This document shows, piece after piece, positions 8,059-16,431 of a stretch of 30,467 nucleotides of DNA. The stretch's first letter is position 1. Each line of letters starts with the position of its first letter. The notes under the pieces are model-generated. The model was not told the DNA's origin, ran no database searches, and saw only the letters and a program-made list of their open reading frames with translations. This stretch comes from Chitinophagales bacterium (lineage in GTDB: Bacteria; Bacteroidota; Bacteroidia; Chitinophagales; Saprospiraceae), in assembly GCA_013297575.1 (NCBI GenBank), contig JAAFHO010000005.1, forward strand, positions 1 through 30,467. The letters run 5' to 3'. Position numbers and translations under genes: made by a program.

Positions 8059-8766
8059 TTAAATTTGAGTAAATTTGGGTTGTTGTGCAATGGTGATATT
8101 TGGCGGTTTTTGGTAAACGGGACTATACAAAGCAATGTCTTCAGTAAGATGAGCATTTAGTCTTTCAACGGCAAAAGAACCCAAAAATTGCGCCGAGTTC
8201 TTTTTAATGGCGCAAACATACGCGTTCTTTGATATGTTTGTATCTTTTATTTTAAAAACTCCGTTACCTGACAAAATAAATTTAGTATCTGTTCCAAATT
8301 GATCCAAATACTGCTCTAATCCATCGTTATCCAAAATCAAAGGCTGCGCCGTTCCTAAAGGATTGCAGTTATGGTCAAAGGCATTGAGCCAAACTTCATT
8401 TCTGCGCGCGTCCAACATTGGTATATGTATAACAAATTCATCCACTGTTTGTTGTGCACCCCACGCCAAAGCCTGTAATGTATCAACTGCAATCAACGGT
8501 ATATCCAAAGCAAAACAAAGCCCTTTCGCTACCGATGCACCTGTCCTCAATGATGTATAAGAGCCAGGCCCTCCACTAATCGCCACTGCATCCAATGCTG
8601 TATAATCCATTCCGATCGACTTCAAACAATCTTCCACCATTAGCGTAATCACAGCAATATGGCTTTTGCAGTCCAAATCCTCTCTTAATGCAGCAATGCC
8701 GCCGTTAGAGTATAGTGCAACGCTGCAAACCTCCGTGGCGGTCTCTAAAAGTAATATGTTTGGCAT
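8059..8766 (-). CDS. tsaB: tRNA threonylcarbamoyladenosine biosynthesis protein TsaB
   Basis: A 235-residue cytoplasmic protein of the ASKHA fold. It is the partner that stabilises TsaD in the TsaBDE complex, which makes the t6A modification at position 37 of ANN-decoding tRNAs. Recognition rests on the N-terminal ILLLETATEVCSVAL, the diagnostic SGGPGSYTSLRTGASVAKGL (about 65-84) and IPMLDARRNEVW (about 119-130). The C-terminal third is more variable, as usual. Length fits the family. An exact -7 element TACCTTTG lies at 8775-8782, placing the transcript start at or within a few bases of the ATG. It is divergent from ftcD across 282 bp. Confidence 0.93.
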   Translation of the reverse strand: MPNILLLETATEVCSVALYSNGGIAALREDLDCKSHIAVITLMVEDCLKSIGMDYTALDAVAISGGPGSYTSLRTGASVAKGLCFALDIPLIAVDTLQALAWGAQQTVDEFVIHIPMLDARRNEVWLNAFDHNCNPLGTAQPLILDNDGLEQYLDQFGTDTKFILSGNGVFKIKDTNISKNAYVCAIKKNSAQFLGSFAVERLNAHLTEDIALYSPVYQKPPNITIAQQPKFTQI

Positions 8767-8774
8767 ATCGGGCG

Positions 8775-8782
8775 CAAAGGTA
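8775..8782 (-). promoter_or_regulatory. -7 element of tsaB, giving a nearly leaderless mRNA
   Basis: Minus-strand TACCTTTG is an exact TAnnTTTG match. The expected start, 6-7 nt downstream, falls about 2-3 nt before the ATG at 8766. Upstream is an A/T-only stretch without a clear -33 box. Confidence 0.6.
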
Positions 8783-8866
8783 ATTTTTTTCTATATATTT
8801 TTATATGCTTTTAAAAAAAAATCAATAATAAATCAAAGAAATTATGAAAAAATCAGGATTCAGGGT

Positions 8867-8898
8867 AAAAAGAACCGAAATTAGGACAAAAAGAACCG
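8867..8898. repeat. Direct repeat in the tsaB-ftcD divergent promoter region
   Basis: The 11-mer AAAAAGAACCG occurs at 8867-8877 and again at 8888-8898, exactly 21 bp apart (two helical turns). The rest of the 282-bp intergenic stretch (8767-9048) is AT-rich and otherwise holds only the two promoters. Confidence 0.45.
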
Positions 8899-9036
8899 TT
8901 TTTGATTTGTAAAACTGACAATTAAATTACAGTGTTGATAGTGCTTTTGATATTTTCGGACATTCCTTTTGTTCTTTACCTCCATTTCTATTTTAAAAAG
9001 CCTCTTTTTTTGATAAAACAATTTGCAAACTAGCCC

Positions 9037-9044
9037 TACCTTCG
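9037..9044 (+). promoter_or_regulatory. -7 element of ftcD, giving a nearly leaderless mRNA
   Basis: TACCTTCG matches TAnnTTTG with one difference and lies only 4 nt before ATG 9049, so the transcript should start at or very near the start codon. A TTTG at 9009-9012 is 24 nt upstream, slightly long for a -33 box. Confidence 0.5.
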
Positions 9045-9048
9045 CACC

Positions 9049-10737
9049 ATGATGCAACAACTGATTGAATGCGTACCGAATTTTTCGGAAGGCCGCGATA
9101 TGGCCATTATTAAGCAAATTACAGATGCCATTGAAGCCGTAGATGGTGTCCATCTTTTGGATGTAGATCCGGGCAAAGCGACAAATCGTACCGTAGTCAC
9201 TTTTGTAGGTGCTCCAAGTGCTGTAATTGAGGCGGCTTTTCAAGCCATAAAAAAAGCCTGCGAGGTGATTGATATGAGTCGCCACTCGGGTGAACACCCG
9301 CGTATGGGCGCTACGGATGTGTGCCCGCTCATCCCTGTTGCAGGTATTTCGATGGAAGAAACCGCACAATGGGCCGCTCAATTGGGCGAACGCGTAGGGC
9401 GCGAGATACAACTCCCTGTATATCTTTATGAAGCAGCGGCCACCCGACCCGAGCGCAAAAACTTAGCAACGATCCGTGCTGGGGAGTACGAGGGTTTATC
9501 CGAAAAAATAGTACAACCCGAGTGGAAACCCGATTTTGGCCCAGCGCAATTCAATGCTAAAAGCGGCGCAACTGTGATTGGTGCACGCGATTTTTTGGTC
9601 GCTTATAATGTCAACCTCAATACAACTTCGGTGCGGCGTGCCAATTCCATTGCATTTGATATTCGGGAAAAAGGGCGCGTCCTCACCGACCCTAAAACGG
9701 GTAAACCCATGAAAGATGCCCAAGGCGAACCCATTCGGCAGGAAGGTTGGCTCAAAGGCGTAAAAGCGATTGGATGGTTTATTGAAGAATACGGCATTGC
9801 CCAAATTTCGATGAATATCACCGATACTAAACTGACGGCATTGCACGAGGCATTTGAGGCGTGTTGTAAAAGTGCCGACCAACGGGGTATGCGGGTAACA
9901 GGTTCGGAATTGGTAGGCTTGGTGCCGTTAAAAGTAATGCTGGATGCAGGCAAATACTTTTTGCACAAACAAGAGCGGAGCGCGGGTGTAAGTGAAGGGG
10001 AATTGATTAAAATTGCGATAAAAAGCATGGGATTGGACGAAATTTCGGCGTTTGATCCTAAACAAAAAATTATTGAGTACAATATTGCCAACAAAAATGC
10101 GGGTGTCAATAAACGCCTGATAGATAAAGACCTGCGCGCATTTGCGGATGAAACCGCCTCCGAAAGCCCCGCGCCTGGTGGTGGTTCTATCAGTGCTTAT
10201 GTAGGTGCATTAGGTGCGGCACTGGCCACCATGGTTGCCAACCTAAGTAGCCATAAACGTGGGTGGGATGAACGCTGGGCGGAATTTGGTACAGCTGCTG
10301 AAACCGGACAATACCTTAAAGATGCGCTACTCCGGGCCGTGGACGATGATACCAATGCCTTTAACGCTATTATGTCGGCTTTTGCACTGCCGAATGCTAC
10401 ACCAGAAGAAAAAGCAGCCCGTAAAAAAGCGATTCAAGCCGCTACTAAATTGGCCATTGAAGTGCCGGCTCAAGTCATGCGTTTGGCGTTTGATACTTTT
10501 GCATTGGTGCAACAAATGGCCGAAACAGGCAATCCAAATTCTGTTACTGACGCTGGAGTAGGTGCTTTGTGCGCCCGAGCGGCTGTGCATGGCGCATTTC
10601 TGAATGTAAAAATTAATGCATCGGGCTTGGACGACCGCGATTATGCGGAAAAAGTACTGGCCGAAGGATATGACCTCATTGCTAAAGCAGATGCGTTGGA
10701 AAAGACCATTTTGGATATTGTAAACTCGAAAATTTAG
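9049..10737 (+). CDS. ftcD: Bifunctional glutamate formimidoyltransferase-formimidoyltetrahydrofolate cyclodeaminase
   Basis: A 562-residue cytoplasmic fusion enzyme of the tetrahydrofolate-dependent histidine degradation route. The first part moves the formimidoyl group from formimidoylglutamate to tetrahydrofolate; the second releases ammonia to give methenyl-tetrahydrofolate. Residues 1-300 are the transferase, with ECVPNFSEGRD (6-16), HSGEHPRMGATDVCP (about 79-93) and NVNLNT (about 187-192). The cyclodeaminase starts near 360, with ASESPAPGGGSISAYVGALG and a helical C-terminus including VTDAGVGALCARAA. The same fusion is found in animals. No histidine ammonia-lyase, urocanase or imidazolonepropionase gene lies in the window, so the pathway must be scattered. 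The gene is a single-cistron unit followed by a strong hairpin. Confidence 0.95.
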   Translation: MMQQLIECVPNFSEGRDMAIIKQITDAIEAVDGVHLLDVDPGKATNRTVVTFVGAPSAVIEAAFQAIKKACEVIDMSRHSGEHPRMGATDVCPLIPVAGISMEETAQWAAQLGERVGREIQLPVYLYEAAATRPERKNLATIRAGEYEGLSEKIVQPEWKPDFGPAQFNAKSGATVIGARDFLVAYNVNLNTTSVRRANSIAFDIREKGRVLTDPKTGKPMKDAQGEPIRQEGWLKGVKAIGWFIEEYGIAQISMNITDTKLTALHEAFEACCKSADQRGMRVTGSELVGLVPLKVMLDAGKYFLHKQERSAGVSEGELIKIAIKSMGLDEISAFDPKQKIIEYNIANKNAGVNKRLIDKDLRAFADETASESPAPGGGSISAYVGALGAALATMVANLSSHKRGWDERWAEFGTAAETGQYLKDALLRAVDDDTNAFNAIMSAFALPNATPEEKAARKKAIQAATKLAIEVPAQVMRLAFDTFALVQQMAETGNPNSVTDAGVGALCARAAVHGAFLNVKINASGLDDRDYAEKVLAEGYDLIAKADALEKTILDIVNSKI

Positions 10738-10748
10738 TCTATCTTCAG

Positions 10749-10786
10749 TAAGTATTTGGACATAATTAATTGTGTCCAAATACTTA
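10749..10786 (+). terminator. Strong hairpin just after ftcD
   Basis: A perfect 14-bp inverted repeat (10749-10762 and 10773-10786, arm TAAGTATTTGGACA) with a 10-nt loop begins 11 bp after the ftcD stop. There is no T-run downstream, so it may be a 3'-end stabiliser or processing site rather than a classical intrinsic terminator. Confidence 0.5.
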
Positions 10787-10808
10787 AACGTGGCGTACAC
10801 TGTATTCT

Positions 10809-11158
10809 ACCACAAAAGAGCGCAAAGTTGACAAAGACGTAGATTGGGCGCTTCGCTTGTTTTTTAGCACACAAAGCGTAGCGTACAACTTATTCTACCA
10901 CAAAAGAGCGCAAAGTTCACAAAGATGTAGATTGGGCGCTTCGCTTGTTTTTTTAGCACACCAAGCGTAGCGTATGCTTTATTCTTACCACAAAAGAGCG
11001 CAAAGTTCACAAAGATGTAGATTGGGCGCTTCGCTTGTTTTTTTAGCACACCAAGCGTAGCGTATGCTTTATTCTTACCACAAAAGAGCGCAAAGTTCAC
11101 AAAGACGTAGATTGGGCGCTTCGCTTGTTTTTTAGCACACAAAGCGTAGCATATGCTT
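10809..11158. repeat. Four tandem ~90-bp repeats, each with an internal hairpin
   Basis: Four direct copies begin ACCACAAAAGAGCGCAAAG at 10809, 10897, 10987 and 11077. The units are 88, 90, 90 and about 82 bp; copies 2 and 3 are essentially identical, the outer ones differ by a few bases and small indels. Each unit contains CGCTTCGCTTG, a T-rich loop and CAAGCGTAGCG, pairing at 10 of 11 positions in copies 2 and 3. The array fills the gap between ftcD and the M23 peptidase gene. The 90-bp period keeps a minus-strand reading frame open by chance (see rejected items). It has no CRISPR-like spacers. Confidence 0.85.
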
Positions 11159-11244
11159 AATCTTTGTACCCTTAACACTAAGGAGTTCCAAATTACCCAA
11201 TTGTCCGGTTTATTTCCGATCTTTGCGGGTCGAAAATAAAAAAA

Positions 11245-12207
11245 ATGCAAAAATACTTCGCTGCTTTCAAGAACCTTGCTCGTTTTTTCCGTAGAAATCC
11301 GGAAGATGACCGCAAATGGACGGAGAAACTGCGCGATAAATATCGCTTGGTTGTCATGAATGATGAGACATTTGAAGAGGTGTCATCGTTCAAACTTACC
11401 CCTTTAAATGTTTATACCATACTCAGTTCGCTGATTGTAGGTACTGCAATATTAGTAACCTTATTAATTATTTATACCCCACTCAAACGTTATATCCCCG
11501 GATATGGCGACATGACTCGCGATGCAGAAGTATCCGCTCTTTTATCCAAATCCAATGAATTAGAAAAAGAGATAGAGGCAACACGATTGTACAGTGAGAA
11601 CATGCGCAAACTGTTGAACAACGATATGACGGGCATCACTAAGGCCGATGTTGAAAAACAAGGTGTAAATGCTGCTCAAAAAGACACAAATAGCATAGGT
11701 GAGGGGCTCGGGGCACGTATCCCCGAAGACGATGCTTTGCGCAGTGCAGTATCTTCGGGTTCTATAACAGGAGTAAGGCCTTCCGCGGAGGCCAATGTAG
11801 CCGGTGGTATTATTTTGCGCGATATTCCATTGGAGCAATTGTTTTTTATGCCCCCTGTTTCGGGCGAAACAACGGCTAAATTTGACCCATTCAAAGATCA
11901 TTTTGGCATAGATATAGCATCGCCCCGCAATACTGCCATCAAAGCCGCTGCCGATGGCATGGTCGTTTTTGCTGGTTATACCGTCGAAACTGGCTACAGT
12001 ATTGCTATACAACACCCTAATAATGTCGTAACTTTATATAAACACAATTCCTTATTGCTCAAAAAAGCAGGTAGTGGCGTGAAAGCAGGCGAGGCTATTG
12101 CTATTATCGGAAATACAGGAGAATCATCTTCCGGTCCGCACCTGCACTTTGAATTGTGGTACAAGGGTCGCCCGGTGAATCCTAGTGACTATATTATTTT
12201 CAAATAA
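11245..12207 (+). CDS. Membrane-anchored M23 (LytM-type) peptidoglycan peptidase
   Basis: A 320-residue protein with a short basic cytoplasmic N-terminus, one membrane segment at about 54-74 (VYTILSSLIVGTAILVTLLI), a helical, probably coiled-coil stretch (about 90-120), and a C-terminal M23 domain (about 205-320). The zinc ligands are all visible: H and D in HFGID (about 222-226), and the final histidine in GPHLHFELW. It would cut peptide cross-links of peptidoglycan in the periplasm, or serve as an activator of such enzymes. The intact ligand set argues for real catalysis. ATG 11245 follows the tandem repeats; a -7-like GATCTTTG is at 11218-11225, 19 nt before it. The next gene follows after 27 bp. 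Confidence 0.92.
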   Translation: MQKYFAAFKNLARFFRRNPEDDRKWTEKLRDKYRLVVMNDETFEEVSSFKLTPLNVYTILSSLIVGTAILVTLLIIYTPLKRYIPGYGDMTRDAEVSALLSKSNELEKEIEATRLYSENMRKLLNNDMTGITKADVEKQGVNAAQKDTNSIGEGLGARIPEDDALRSAVSSGSITGVRPSAEANVAGGIILRDIPLEQLFFMPPVSGETTAKFDPFKDHFGIDIASPRNTAIKAAADGMVVFAGYTVETGYSIAIQHPNNVVTLYKHNSLLLKKAGSGVKAGEAIAIIGNTGESSSGPHLHFELWYKGRPVNPSDYIIFK

Positions 12208-12234
12208 CAGGGAACGGGAATGTACTAAATTATT

Positions 12235-13671
12235 ATGGAATCGCTCCTAAGTGACAAACTCATTACACTCCTGCGCACTTTTGGTAAAATAGAACTCAAT
12301 CGATTGCGCAAATTTGTCGAATCTCCGTACCTCAACGACGAACCTGACGTACTGAGGTTGTTTGATATTTGTCACGCGATTTTAAAAAAAAATCCAAATG
12401 ATTTAGCGCATTTAACCAAGGGAAAAGTTTGGAAAAAACTGTTTGCCCCCAAACCCTACAATGACCTCTACTTGCGGAGAATGGCTTCCGATCTTACCCA
12501 ATTGGCCATCCGATTCCGCGCTATGGAACAACGTAACGAAATACCTACGGATCAATGGCTGAATGAGCAAAAAGCATTGGAGGCGGCAGGACTCGACAAG
12601 CACTTGGCGGGTGTAGAACGGCAAATTACTCGGCATATCGAAGATACTTCCATATTGGATACAGAATTTTACCTATTTACTTTTCAATATTATTGGAATA
12701 TTTTTAATCGCTCTTACCGTGTGGTGGCGGCTACCGACTATATGGCCAAACTACTGCCTGCCGATCATGCGCTGGAATCGTTTTACATCACCCAAAAACT
12801 AAAAATGTACGTCGCGTGGCTTTCTTATCGGCAGTTTAGAAATACCGACCGATCGCTACCGCTACCACCAGGATTTTGGGAACATATTGAAAATACCTCT
12901 TTTGACCTTATTCCGATGGTTGGGGTGTATAAATTAGTAGTCAATATACTGCAAAATCCCGCTGAAGAGTCGCTATTTGTGGAATTACTCCAAAAACTGG
13001 AAGATATTGGAGATTCTTTATCGGTAGCAGATTACCGCGAGTGCTGTTTTATTGCACAAAATTATTGTGCGCTAAAGATCAATGAAGGTAAATCGGAGTA
13101 TTACAACCGCGCCAACGAAATATTTAAAATAATGGTCAAGCGCGGTGCCCTGATCGAAGATGGGCAATTGGCCGAAGGCATTTATAAAAATATTATCACC
13201 ACGGGCTTGCGGGCAGGCGAGCACAAATGGGTTGAACAATTTATTGAAGAGTACTCTTGGTACCTACCTCCGGCTATTCGCGAAAATGCGTATGCCTATA
13301 ATTTGGCCAATTTATACTCTCACCTCAAAGATTATAACCGTGCGATGGAGGTACTACGCAGCGTTGAGTACACAGATGTCACCTATGCCTTAGGTGCTAA
13401 AACAATTCTATTGCGAATCTATTACGAACAAGGCGAATATATGGCGCTTGATTCTTTGATTGATAGCTTTAAGATTTACTTGCGCCGCAACAAACAGATT
13501 TCTAAAAATTTGCAAAAAGAGTACAACAATTTCTTAAATTTAGTAAAAAAACTAACCACCATTAGGCCAGGAGATAAAAAAGCACTGGCGGAGTTCAAGG
13601 AGCGTGTATTAGCGTCATCTTATAATACGCCCAAAAAATGGTTAAAAGATAAAATTGCTGAATTGGAGTAA
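12235..13671 (+). CDS. Unrecognised helical-repeat (TPR-like) protein
   Basis: A 478-residue soluble protein with no signal peptide or membrane segment that I do not recognise as a named family. It is rich in helix-forming residues, and the C-terminal half shows paired-helix units resembling TPR repeats, for example AYNLANLYSHLKDYNRAMEV (about 363-382) and ILLRIYYEQGEYMALDSLI shortly after. The N-terminus, LLRTFGKIELNRLRKFVESP followed by Y-N-D-E, is reminiscent of a small helical domain found repeatedly at the start of Bacteroidota proteins of unknown role. A scaffold or interaction role is inference. It follows the M23 gene by 27 bp and probably shares its transcript. Confidence 0.8.
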   Translation: MESLLSDKLITLLRTFGKIELNRLRKFVESPYLNDEPDVLRLFDICHAILKKNPNDLAHLTKGKVWKKLFAPKPYNDLYLRRMASDLTQLAIRFRAMEQRNEIPTDQWLNEQKALEAAGLDKHLAGVERQITRHIEDTSILDTEFYLFTFQYYWNIFNRSYRVVAATDYMAKLLPADHALESFYITQKLKMYVAWLSYRQFRNTDRSLPLPPGFWEHIENTSFDLIPMVGVYKLVVNILQNPAEESLFVELLQKLEDIGDSLSVADYRECCFIAQNYCALKINEGKSEYYNRANEIFKIMVKRGALIEDGQLAEGIYKNIITTGLRAGEHKWVEQFIEEYSWYLPPAIRENAYAYNLANLYSHLKDYNRAMEVLRSVEYTDVTYALGAKTILLRIYYEQGEYMALDSLIDSFKIYLRRNKQISKNLQKEYNNFLNLVKKLTTIRPGDKKALAEFKERVLASSYNTPKKWLKDKIAELE

Positions 13672-13686
13672 TAGAGATTATCTTTG
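13654..13686 (+). promoter_or_regulatory. Promoter with -33 and -7 elements for the 13696 gene
   Basis: ATTG (13654-13657), a 21-nt spacer and TATCTTTG (13679-13686, exact TAnnTTTG). The -33 part lies inside the 3' end of the preceding gene. The expected start, near 13693, leaves a leader of only a few bases. This decides the gene start: ATG 13696, not the upstream in-frame TTG at 13684, which lies inside the -7 element itself. Confidence 0.65.
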
Positions 13687-13695
13687 CACCTATCA

Positions 13696-14616
13696 ATGGC
13701 ACAAATGAACTGGGTCTATCTCGATAACGCCGGCAAGAGCCACCGCGTTGGAATGTACCACGGCAACAAAACCGGGCACGTTCTTATTTATTGTGACTTG
13801 AAGGTCGTTCAAGTCGATTTTTCAGTAAAAGAAACCACCTATTATTCTTTTTTTATCGAAGAGGAACTCTGCGAAGTGCATTTAGTCCGCGAGAAAGGAG
13901 GGTGGTTTGGTTACGAGTTTAAGATCAACAAAGACGTTGATACCCCCCTCAACCAACGTCGCAAAAGTGTGCTGCTTATGGAGCGTAAGCAGTTTGCTAT
14001 CGGTATTGGTATTATGTTGCTTTTTCTGGCCGCTCTATTAGTCTTCAACCGATACCAAAAGCAAAAAAGGATCACAGCATCAACCTCTGAACGGAGTATC
14101 CTAGGCTTGCTGAATCCAAATCAGGTGTTTCAACTACAACAAAGAGGTTTGCCTTGTGCCGTTACTTTTGTCACTTTGGAAGAAAATGGCCGACCTATTG
14201 CCTATTATAAAATTAAAGCCGCCGATAGTACCATCCTTAATGGAAAAGTAGAAAATCCCGATGGTGGAAAAATATACCTCCCCAGCGGTTTTGCTTTGGC
14301 GGATCAACATACTTTTAAGGGGCAATACCTGCCGGAAAACCCGATAGTGCATCGGGTCAATTTTTATGCACCAGATACCACAACGATCAAAGGATATATG
14401 CGAGAGGCTATTCAAATTGACCAATTATTGCATCCCGAAAAAAACGCCGAATACAGCCGTTGTTTGGCCGAAGCGGTTATATTGAACCGAAACTGGCAAT
14501 CACTTGTCACGATGATTCATCAAAATGATAGCCCTGATGCAAAAAACAATTACCTTCGGCTCGTTCGTGATCCCGATATAGCACGCATGATTAAAATAAA
14601 TTGTGGTTTGGAGTAA
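13696..14616 (+). CDS. Unrecognised single-pass membrane protein upstream of gldD
   Basis: A 306-residue protein of unknown function. Residues 1-95 form a compact, beta-rich domain (MNWVYLDNAGKSHRVGMYHG, then GHVLIYCDLKVVQVDFSV), a single membrane helix follows at about 99-118 (FAIGIGIMLLFLAALLVF), and residues 120-306 are predicted to lie on the other side of the membrane. The C-terminal part has segments such as GRPIAYYKIKAAD and GFALADQHTFKGQYLP that look like a beta domain. There is no cleavable signal peptide, so the N-terminal domain is probably cytoplasmic. It has its own promoter and is 43 bp upstream of gldD, so a link to gliding or T9SS is possible but only by position. Confidence 0.8.
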   Translation: MAQMNWVYLDNAGKSHRVGMYHGNKTGHVLIYCDLKVVQVDFSVKETTYYSFFIEEELCEVHLVREKGGWFGYEFKINKDVDTPLNQRRKSVLLMERKQFAIGIGIMLLFLAALLVFNRYQKQKRITASTSERSILGLLNPNQVFQLQQRGLPCAVTFVTLEENGRPIAYYKIKAADSTILNGKVENPDGGKIYLPSGFALADQHTFKGQYLPENPIVHRVNFYAPDTTTIKGYMREAIQIDQLLHPEKNAEYSRCLAEAVILNRNWQSLVTMIHQNDSPDAKNNYLRLVRDPDIARMIKINCGLE

Positions 14617-14659
14617 GCATTTGCGGTATCATAACACACACATTAAAATATATAAAACA

Positions 14660-15283
14660 ATGAATTATAATAGTTTAAATCATTTTTTGCGCCTGCTTTT
14701 ACTACTGGTATTATGCTGTACCATTGGTTTGACTGCTTGTGAAGACGATCTTGCTGTACCGAAGCCGCATGCATATCCTCGTGTGGTATATCCAACCAAA
14801 GCCTATAAGCCTTTTGGTGCCAACTATTGCGGTTTTACATTTGACCAGCCTGTTTATTCGATTGTCGAGAAAGACTCTACATTTTTTGACCAAAAAGCAG
14901 GCAGCGATTGTTGGTTCAATCTTACCGTGCCGTCTTTGAATGCTACGATACATTGTAGCTATTTTCCGATCAATAGCAAAACACATTTTGATGGATTAGT
15001 CAAAGATGCCTTTGAAATGGTGAACAAGCACAACGTAAAGGCCAGTTTTATCGAAGAAATACAATTTCAAAAAGCAGACCATAAAGTATATGGAATGATC
15101 TACAACATAGAAGGCCCTGCCGCTTCCCCGTATCAGTTTTATGCCACCGATTCTGTGCGTCATTTTTTAAGGGGATCACTCTATTTCCGTACACAATCCC
15201 GCCCTGATTCATTGGCTCCCGTTATTGCTTTTATGAAAAAAGATATTAATCGGCTGGTGGAAACATTGCAGTGGACAAAATAA
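14660..15283 (+). CDS. gldD: Gliding motility lipoprotein GldD
   Basis: A 207-residue outer-membrane-type lipoprotein. A signal peptide ends in the lipobox LTAC, with the lipidated cysteine at 27. The mature part shows GldD family features: the KPHAYPR-x-x-YP segment after the lipobox, NATIHCSYFPI, a segment with VYGMIYNIEGPAASPYQFY, DSVRHFLRGSLYF, and a C-terminus ending ETLQW. GldD is one of the proteins needed for gliding motility in Flavobacterium and is widespread in Bacteroidota; its exact biochemical role is unsettled. Start ATG 14660 is preferred over an in-frame GTG at 14603 because it places the signal peptide at the N-terminus. It is convergent with the Gfo/Idh gene, with 12 bp between the stops. 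Confidence 0.9.
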   Translation: MNYNSLNHFLRLLLLLVLCCTIGLTACEDDLAVPKPHAYPRVVYPTKAYKPFGANYCGFTFDQPVYSIVEKDSTFFDQKAGSDCWFNLTVPSLNATIHCSYFPINSKTHFDGLVKDAFEMVNKHNVKASFIEEIQFQKADHKVYGMIYNIEGPAASPYQFYATDSVRHFLRGSLYFRTQSRPDSLAPVIAFMKKDINRLVETLQWTK

Positions 15284-15295
15284 AAGACACACGCC

Positions 15296-16306
15296 CTAAA
15301 GTTTCAATAGTTCCTCAGGGTATTTCAAACCAATTTTATCCGCAACAGTTGCTAACGTTTCGGCCAATTCCAACGTAAAGGACAAAGGCAACACATCGCT
15401 TTCTGTTTTGCCAGCATCTAGGCAATCCATGACATGCGCTGCCTCAAAATGGTACCCCCATCCTTCGTATGGGAAATGATGTACTTCTGGCTCCGGGCCG
15501 TTTTCGTACCGAAATACCGACACTTGTTGCGCGTGGTGGAACCGAGAATGGATATGAATTTTGCCTTTTGTTCCAAAAATGATCGCCTCAATAGACGTAT
15601 CCGCTGCAATGGTACTATGCCCAAAGGCGAGTCGGTTATCGGGGTATTTAAACGTAAAAACACAGGATTCGTCCACACCATCACGGGTAAATACTGCAGT
15701 TGCCTGTATGTTTTCGGAGCTGGGTTTACCAAAAAGACGCTGAAAAAAGAGTATTGGATAAATACCAATATCCAGTAGCGAGCCGCCGCCCAGTTGAGGA
15801 TCAAACAACCGTGATGTTTTATTATAAGGAGTATAAAATCCAAAATCGGCTTTAGCAGAATGAATATCACCCACCACACCTGATGCTGCCATGGCCACCG
15901 CTGCTTCCATAGAGGGCATAAACAGCGTCCAAAGTGCTTCCATTAAAAACACCTTTTTTGCATGTGCTAGATCCACCATAGCCTTTGTTTGTGCCATACT
16001 CATAGAAAAAGGCTTTTCGCACACTACTTTAATACCGTGGTTCAAGCAAAGCATAGTATGCTCGTAGTGCTTCACATGTGGTGTAGCGATATAAACAATA
16101 TCCAGATCGGGGCAATCCATGAGTGCTTGGTAACTCCCAAAAGCATTGGGACACTGGTAATTGGCCGCAAATACTTGCGCGCGTTCGAGTACAGTAGATG
16201 CCACAGCGTGCAATCGTGCATTCGGCAACAGTTGCAACCCATCTGCAAATTTTCGGGCTATTTTCCCTGGGCCAATGATGCCCCAATTATAGATTTTTTG
16301 TGCCAT
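15296..16306 (-). CDS. Gfo/Idh/MocA-family NAD(P)-dependent oxidoreductase
   Basis: A 336-residue cytoplasmic dehydrogenase acting on a sugar, inositol or related polyol; the substrate cannot be told. The N-terminal Rossmann fold begins WGIIGPGKIARKFADGL (about 8-24) and includes DIVYIATPHVKHYEH and the family hallmark VVCEKPFSMS, whose lysine is catalytic. The C-terminal part is the alpha/beta substrate domain, with LGGGSLLDIGIYPI containing the conserved GGG and the D-x-G-x-YP motif. Family members include myo-inositol and dimeric dihydrodiol/xylose dehydrogenases; this sequence resembles the latter in the LLDIGIYP region. It is a single gene, convergent with gldD. Confidence 0.9.
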   Translation of the reverse strand: MAQKIYNWGIIGPGKIARKFADGLQLLPNARLHAVASTVLERAQVFAANYQCPNAFGSYQALMDCPDLDIVYIATPHVKHYEHTMLCLNHGIKVVCEKPFSMSMAQTKAMVDLAHAKKVFLMEALWTLFMPSMEAAVAMAASGVVGDIHSAKADFGFYTPYNKTSRLFDPQLGGGSLLDIGIYPILFFQRLFGKPSSENIQATAVFTRDGVDESCVFTFKYPDNRLAFGHSTIAADTSIEAIIFGTKGKIHIHSRFHHAQQVSVFRYENGPEPEVHHFPYEGWGYHFEAAHVMDCLDAGKTESDVLPLSFTLELAETLATVADKIGLKYPEELLKL

Positions 16307-16431
16307 AAAAAAAGTAACGCTTTGGCAGGCTCAGCATAAATTTTTCTATGGCCGATCTTGCCTCACTTGGGTACTGTACTTTATGTAAAACCTCAAAGTA
16401 AAATACCAAAAATAAAAGTGCACCTTACCAA

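Noticed and set aside
8881..9411. Minus-strand frame of 176 codons across the tsaB-ftcD gap
   Set aside because: Most of it is antisense to ftcD and the rest is AT-rich promoter DNA; no recognisable motif.
10809..11158. Possible CRISPR array
   Set aside because: The units are long and contiguous, with no unique spacers of constant length and no cas genes nearby.
10864..11250. Minus-strand open frame of 128 codons with a 30-residue repeat
   Set aside because: It exists because the DNA repeat is 90 bp (30 codons) long. The 88-bp first unit falls out of frame, the composition is not protein-like, and it overlaps the start of the M23 gene.
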